From contig DDCR01000054.1 in the NCBI GenBank assembly GCA_002335115.1, positions 1 to 28,983 of the forward strand: 28,983 nt of DNA, given 5' to 3'. The position numbers and the translations under genes are program-made. Positions within the stretch are counted from its first letter, which is position 1, and every line of letters begins with the position of its first letter. Shown here piece after piece: positions 22,696-28,983 of this stretch. Source of the stretch: Oceanospirillaceae bacterium UBA2001 (GTDB lineage: Bacteria; Pseudomonadota; Gammaproteobacteria; Pseudomonadales; Balneatricaceae). The notes beneath the pieces are model-generated. The model searched no databases and had not been told where the DNA came from. It worked only from the letters and a program-made list of their open reading frames with translations.

Positions 22696-23859
22696 ATGGC
22701 AATTATTCATTGGTTAGGGGCTGGACTATCGAGCGCACCAGGGATTAAACGACTCATCGGTAATGGCTTGGAACTGTGGTTGTGGAATCGAACCTTGAGT
22801 AAGGCCGAAGCCGTTATTGAAGATATGGAAGGCCAGTGCCAAGCTCGCGTGTTAGATTGGCAAAAGCTGCATGAAAATGTCAGTAGGGGTGATATCGTTG
22901 TGTCCATGTTACCGGGTTCATTTCATCTACAGGCGGCTCAATTAGCCTTAGATAATAATGCGCACTTTGTTTCTAGTAGCTATTTAACACCCGCCATGGA
23001 AGCGCTCAACCAACAAGCCCAAACCAAGGGCTTATGTGTGGTAAACGAGGTGGGTTTAGACCCTGGTATTGATCACCTTTTAGCTTATGCTTTATTAAAC
23101 GACTACCGTAGTTCGCAGCCTTACGCCGTGAGTAATGTTTTAGAGTTTAGGTCTTTTTGTGGTGGTTTACCCGCTCAAGAGAATGCGTTTAGATACAAGT
23201 TTTCTTGGTCTCCCCTAGGTGTTTTAAAGGCCCTGAAATCGCCTGCCCAATGGTTAGAAAATGGAGTTGTTAAAACCTGTAGTAAGCCATGGGAAGCCAT
23301 GCATAGCTATACGACACCATTAACAAAGCTTGAAAAATCTACCTTTGAAGCCATTCCAAATCGTGACTCACTGCCATTTATCGCGCAATATCAGTTTGAT
23401 CCTCAATGGCCTGTGGACACCTTTATTCGGGGTTCTTTGCGACTTCAAGGCTGGGCTCAGGCTTGGGAAAATATCTTCAGTTTAGTCGAATCTGCCGACG
23501 GAGCCGAAGGGGAGGCTAAACTTCAAGCTAAATCTGATGAGCTTTGGCAGGATCATGCCTTTAAAGAAGGTGAGCAAGACCGAGTCGCCCTCTATGTGGA
23601 GTTACTTGCTAAAGATGCCCATACCCAGCAATGTATCTGGCGTCAAAGCTATTCTATGGACGCCTATGGCAATGAATCAGGCAGTGCCATGGCGCGTTTA
23701 GTGTCAACCACCGTCAGCCTGGCTGTTGAAGCCGTTTTAGAGGAACGCATTGGTGCTGGGGTGAGTGCAGCTCCGAAGGATATGGGGCTAGTGTCTGATT
23801 GGTTAGCCTATTTTAATGACCACCACGAGACCATTAACCATCTCAATCACCTAGATTAA
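22696..23859 (+). CDS. Saccharopine dehydrogenase/reductase-like NAD(P)-binding protein
   Basis: The 387-residue product fits the saccharopine reductase superfamily: an N-terminal Rossmann domain (HWLGAGLSSAPGIKRLI, VVSMLPGSFHLQAAQLAL), then VVNEVGLDPGIDHLLA, and SFCGGLPAQENAFRYKFSWSPLGVL, which is very typical of the saccharopine reductase C-terminal domain. The family interconverts saccharopine with glutamate and 2-aminoadipate semialdehyde using NAD(P), in lysine metabolism; related enzymes act on other amino-acid conjugates. The dinucleotide-binding motif is atypical (GAGLSSAPG rather than GxGxxG) but is the usual form for saccharopine reductases. No second lysine-pathway gene is adjacent, so the true substrate is uncertain. 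GGGGG lies 8 nt before the ATG. Confidence 0.8.
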   Translation: MAIIHWLGAGLSSAPGIKRLIGNGLELWLWNRTLSKAEAVIEDMEGQCQARVLDWQKLHENVSRGDIVVSMLPGSFHLQAAQLALDNNAHFVSSSYLTPAMEALNQQAQTKGLCVVNEVGLDPGIDHLLAYALLNDYRSSQPYAVSNVLEFRSFCGGLPAQENAFRYKFSWSPLGVLKALKSPAQWLENGVVKTCSKPWEAMHSYTTPLTKLEKSTFEAIPNRDSLPFIAQYQFDPQWPVDTFIRGSLRLQGWAQAWENIFSLVESADGAEGEAKLQAKSDELWQDHAFKEGEQDRVALYVELLAKDAHTQQCIWRQSYSMDAYGNESGSAMARLVSTTVSLAVEAVLEERIGAGVSAAPKDMGLVSDWLAYFNDHHETINHLNHLD

Positions 23860-23865
23860 ATTAGC

Positions 23866-23908
23866 ATGAACTTGGTGCCCACTGCATAGTGGGTGTGACC
23901 GAGTTCAT
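23866..23908. terminator. Long two-part hairpin between convergent genes
   Basis: ATGAACTTGGT (23866-23876) pairs with ACCGAGTTCAT (23898-23908) over 11 bp with one G-T. Inside it CCCACT and AGTGGG (23878-23893) pair around a GCAT loop, separated by 1 and 4 unpaired bases. It begins 7 bp after the saccharopine-type gene and precedes the end of the convergent deacylase gene at 23965. There is no T-run on either strand. It probably serves as a transcript 3' end or RNA-stabilising element for one or both genes, or is a palindromic intergenic repeat. Confidence 0.55.
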
Positions 23909-23964
23909 ATGAAGCCAGCTTAACCAGTGAATTTAGGAGTGTTAAGTCGCTATAGCGTCACAGG

Positions 23965-24516
23965 TCATAAAGTCAGCCAAGTTGGCTCTGCGCTTATCTT
24001 GCTGAAAAATAGTTCAAGTTCGTCTACCCCTATGGCTAGGGTGCGATCATTCACTAAAGGATGGACGTACAAGGTGTGGCAACTCCTTAATTCACTATCA
24101 ATAAAAAGTGCTACCCCATGACTAACCCCTGTGATCATCGACAGCGGAGTCACTGCGCCTGGCCGAACCCCTAGGTTTTCGAATAAACGCTCAGCAGAGC
24201 CGAAAGATAACCGACCTGTTCCTAACAATGCAGGTAAGGTTTTTAAATCGATTTTGCGGTCTTGTTCTGTCACTAATAAAATGTTTTGCTTCTTGTGATC
24301 ACGCAAATATAGATTTTTGATATGTCCACCACCTTGCTCAGATGATAGGAAAAGAGATTGTACTTTTTTTGAATCTTCGACCGTCTTAAGTGGCACATGA
24401 TCAAAGCGCTCAAATTGAATATGCCACAGGTTCAATTGTGCCATAATTTCATCAGAAGAGATGGGCAAACTATTTTGATGTTGAGAAGTAGCGTCAATGA
24501 TTTCTAGATCACCCAT
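23965..24516 (-). CDS. ProX/YbaK-type aminoacyl-tRNA deacylase
   Basis: This 183-residue single-domain protein is of the YbaK/ProX superfamily, free-standing editing enzymes that hydrolyse mischarged tRNA. The segment HIKNLYLRDHKKQNILLVTE is the characteristic KNLFLRDKK motif of ProXp-ala/PrdX, whose members remove alanine from tRNA-Pro. FERFDHVPLKTVEDSKK before it and RPGAVTPLSMITGVSHGVALFIDSEL after it also match. The exact amino acid specificity is inferred from the motif only. The gene is 18 bp downstream of holA and last in the leuS-lptE-holA transcript, so it would be co-expressed with leucyl-tRNA synthetase. Confidence 0.85.
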   Translation of the reverse strand: MGDLEIIDATSQHQNSLPISSDEIMAQLNLWHIQFERFDHVPLKTVEDSKKVQSLFLSSEQGGGHIKNLYLRDHKKQNILLVTEQDRKIDLKTLPALLGTGRLSFGSAERLFENLGVRPGAVTPLSMITGVSHGVALFIDSELRSCHTLYVHPLVNDRTLAIGVDELELFFSKISAEPTWLTL

Positions 24517-24534
24517 GTTTAAACCTACACTTTT

Positions 24535-25539
24535 TTAGTAAATCGGTTTGCCCGCTAATTGCATAATTAATGCGCCCAGCAAATCCCACACATTGGCTTT
24601 ACTGACACCTTTCACGCACTGATCAATTGCTTCACATTGGCGCAGCATATGTTGCGCACTGTGCGCGTTATGTTGCTGGGCAGCTGATCTTAGGTAGGCT
24701 TTACGTTTTTCCCACACTCGCTCTTGAGTTAATCCAGCTTCAAGTCCCTGTGGATGATTTACAATGCTGGTGAGCAACCTGATTTCTCGACTTAACACCC
24801 ATAATAGGTCCATGGCTTTGACACCTTCTTCTTTTAAGCCATAAAGCATAGTTAGACTTTGATGGGCTTTGCCAGAGAGGGCTGTATCCACTAACTGGTA
24901 GTTACTGTAACGGGCTAGACCGCCCACATCTGCATCAATGTGTTCCGCCGTGATTTCAAAACCCGCACCATTAAGGGTGAACTTCTCTAGTTCTTGAGCT
25001 GTGGCAAGTAAATTTCCTTCGGTTCTTTGGGCTAGCAATTGGCAAGCCTCTGAGGTAATTTTAAGGCCCAGTGTCTGGCTTCTTTGGTTGATCCAACGAC
25101 CCATTTGATGAGCTTCTAAGGGGAAAATTGCCATGCATACCCCTGCAGTGTCGAGGGCTTTAAACCATTGGCTATTTTGGCTTTTTGAATCAATCTTTCC
25201 ACTACTAATGAGCACTAGATTATCAGGATTGGACTCAGCTACCAGTTGGCTTAAGGCCGCGCTTCCCTCCTTTCCAGGTTTGCCACTGGGCATTCGTATT
25301 TCAATGATTTTACGGCTTGAGAAAAGTGACATTGCTTGGTCAGAAGCGGTGATTTGTTGCCAATTAAAACGGCCTTCCACGTGGAATAGATCACGTTCTA
25401 AAAAGCCCTCCTGACGGGCTTTACTACGGATATTATCGCCTATTTCTTGCTGCAATAACGGTTCATCCCCATGTACTAAATAACAGCCAGATAAACCTTT
25501 AGCTAAGTGATTTTGCAGCTGATCTGGTTTGATACGCAT
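24535..25539 (-). CDS. holA: DNA polymerase III subunit delta
   Basis: Delta subunit of the clamp loader, which opens the beta sliding clamp during replication. At 334 residues it has normal length. It shows the N-terminal RIKPDQLQNHLAKGLSGCYLVHGDEPLLQQE (the degenerate P-loop region), FNWQQ and AMSLFSSRKIIEIRMP, the segment DNLVLISSGKIDSKSQNSQWFKALD, and the collar-domain LLWVLSREIRLLTSI. Such clamp-loader features are weakly conserved, but the position directly after lptE is diagnostic in gammaproteobacteria. The ATG at 25539 overlaps the lptE stop by one base (TAATG). Confidence 0.94.
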   Translation of the reverse strand: MRIKPDQLQNHLAKGLSGCYLVHGDEPLLQQEIGDNIRSKARQEGFLERDLFHVEGRFNWQQITASDQAMSLFSSRKIIEIRMPSGKPGKEGSAALSQLVAESNPDNLVLISSGKIDSKSQNSQWFKALDTAGVCMAIFPLEAHQMGRWINQRSQTLGLKITSEACQLLAQRTEGNLLATAQELEKFTLNGAGFEITAEHIDADVGGLARYSNYQLVDTALSGKAHQSLTMLYGLKEEGVKAMDLLWVLSREIRLLTSIVNHPQGLEAGLTQERVWEKRKAYLRSAAQQHNAHSAQHMLRQCEAIDQCVKGVSKANVWDLLGALIMQLAGKPIY

Positions 25540-26078
25540 TATTCAAAACTAAGTTGGCGAGCAACACGATTACCCAGTTGCTGGTAAAGTAACGTCCAGT
25601 TATCTGCTTCTATGCGTTCATTCACAGTGGCATTAGTGCCACTTAAATCCACATCAGCACTCACAGAAAGAGGCATTGACGTCTGTTTGAGAGTCTCATC
25701 TTCTGGGCTTATGGGTTGACCCCCAGCCATAAATAGGTAGTTAGTGCTGAGGGTGTAACGCCAGATTAACACCTCGCCATCCGTGTCTAAAATGAGCTCT
25801 GCCTTGTGCTTTTTTGTGCCTGTGAGTTGCACAGAGGGCACTTCAGTATCCATGCCAACGACTGAATCTAACACCGTCAAAGTAACATCATGCTGCAGCA
25901 TATCTTTACTCACTACTCGCGCTAATGAGGGGTCGTCTACGTAGAGGTTTAACTGAGGTGGAAAAGACCTTTGACTTTGGCCTTGTAGGTAAAAGCCACA
26001 GCTGGATAAAACAAGGCTCAAGCACAGCATTAAACTCAGCCGGCCCAATAGGCTTGGGGTTAAAATTACATTGATCAT
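25539..26078 (-). CDS. lptE: LPS-assembly lipoprotein LptE
   Basis: LptE is the outer-membrane lipoprotein that plugs the LptD barrel and delivers lipopolysaccharide to the cell surface. The N-terminus is a lipoprotein signal peptide (LSLMLCLSLVLSSCGFYLQG) with lipobox LSSC; the mature start CGFYLQG is typical. The rest is a small alpha/beta domain with weak conservation. I place the start at the ATG at 26078 (179 residues), since the AAAGGA is about 9 nt from it but touches the upstream in-frame ATG at 26087. It lies between leuS and holA, as in E. coli. The 35-45 bp gap to leuS shows no terminator. Confidence 0.93.
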   Translation of the reverse strand: MINVILTPSLLGRLSLMLCLSLVLSSCGFYLQGQSQRSFPPQLNLYVDDPSLARVVSKDMLQHDVTLTVLDSVVGMDTEVPSVQLTGTKKHKAELILDTDGEVLIWRYTLSTNYLFMAGGQPISPEDETLKQTSMPLSVSADVDLSGTNATVNERIEADNWTLLYQQLGNRVARQLSFE

Positions 26079-26122
26079 GTCTTGCATCCTTTCTAAAGTA
26101 GTCTAAGTCAGTTAACTGACCC

Positions 26123-28753
<2,631 letters not shown>

Positions 28754-28892
28754 TTAAATCGACCCATATAATAGCACTAGAGCATAGGTAACAGGTAGCT
28801 TGATTGGTAAAATAGGCTGGCTTAATGGCTCCGTGATTATTACTTGGCGATCTGAGTGTCAGTAAAAATCTTTATTGATCAAGTAATAACAG

Positions 28893-28921
28893 TTGAATTC
28901 CTCTTGCACTGTCGTTATGAT
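28893..28921 (+). promoter_or_regulatory. Sigma70 promoter for the tRNA gene
   Basis: TTGAAT (28893-28898) and TATGAT (28916-28921) are separated by exactly 17 bp, with an AT-rich stretch just upstream that could act as an UP element and a GC-containing discriminator (ACCGCTCC). The likely start near 28928 is about 35 nt before the tRNA 5' end, which suits a processed leader. The remainder of the 28715-28961 gap contains no gene that I can see. Confidence 0.6.
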
Positions 28922-28961
28922 ACCGCTCCTTGATACGGCACTCGCCGCACTCAGGTATAGC

Positions 28962-28983
28962 GCGCCCGTAGCTCAGCTGGATA
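28962..28983 (+). tRNA. tRNA, 5' 22 nt only, probably tRNA-Arg
   Basis: GCGCCCG forms a seven-base acceptor strand, followed by TA, the D-stem GCTC and the D-loop start AGCTGGATA. This sequence is identical to the beginning of E. coli tRNA-Arg(CCG) as I remember it, and the GGATA D-loop is typical of tRNA-Arg. The anticodon lies outside the window, so the amino acid is inferred and the anticodon unknown. Confidence 0.85.

Overview
The window is ordinary-looking gammaproteobacterial chromosome, with tightly packed genes and moderate GC. Gene order points to the Pseudomonadales/Oceanospirillales/Cellvibrionales part of the class. proA-nadD-rsfS-rlmH-mrdA-rodA, then mltB-rlpA-dacA-ybeD-lipB-lipA, then holA-lptE-leuS reproduces the backbone I recall from Pseudomonas aeruginosa. 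The species cannot be named from the sequence. I see no phage, transposase, integrase or CRISPR array.

Layout. (1) 1-1401, plus strand: the 3' end of an unrecognised gene and a DUF2333 membrane-anchored protein. (2) 1481-3112, minus strand: fbp and ppa (gluconeogenesis and pyrophosphate removal), convergent with region 1 across a hairpin. (3) 3113-3272: a divergent intergenic region with four 10-bp-spaced GGGTTTT repeats that fit a G-quadruplex rule. (4) 3273-9900, plus strand: ubiX, then proA-nadD-rsfS-rlmH-mrdA-rodA, covering proline and NAD synthesis, ribosome silencing and maturation, and the PBP2/RodA elongation machinery. (5) 9936-16925, minus strand: a compact eight-gene block, in transcription order DUF1445 - pxpA - pxpB - pxpC - DUF4392 (D-glutamate cyclase type) - lysR - dat - alr. 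(6) 17160-22480, plus strand: mltB-rlpA-dacA-ybeD-lipB-lipA. (7) 22696-23859, plus strand: a saccharopine-reductase-like dehydrogenase. (8) 23965-28714, minus strand: leuS-lptE-holA-ProX-type deacylase. (9) 28962 onward: the first 22 nt of a tRNA, probably tRNA-Arg, with a good upstream promoter.

The most interesting part is region 5. Gene content implies a route joining alanine, D-glutamate and 5-oxoproline. Alr makes D-Ala, Dat exchanges D-Ala and D-Glu, the DUF4392 protein is expected to interconvert D-Glu and 5-oxo-D-proline, and PxpABC opens 5-oxo-L-proline to L-Glu at the cost of ATP. DUF1445 has no settled function, and a D-to-L step is missing from this scheme. The two domains that form the single mammalian D-glutamate cyclase (DGLUCY) are separate genes here in one operon. 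The block lies in reverse orientation between rodA and mltB, which I remember as adjacent in Pseudomonas. It is therefore surrounded by peptidoglycan synthesis and turnover genes that release or use D-Ala and D-Glu. No transporter is present, which suggests an internally produced substrate.

Functions are assigned by reading motifs and recalled family resemblance; no database search was possible. Start sites were moved where Shine-Dalgarno spacing and family N-termini argued for it: nadD, rodA, alr, pxpA, pxpC, mltB, lipB and lptE.
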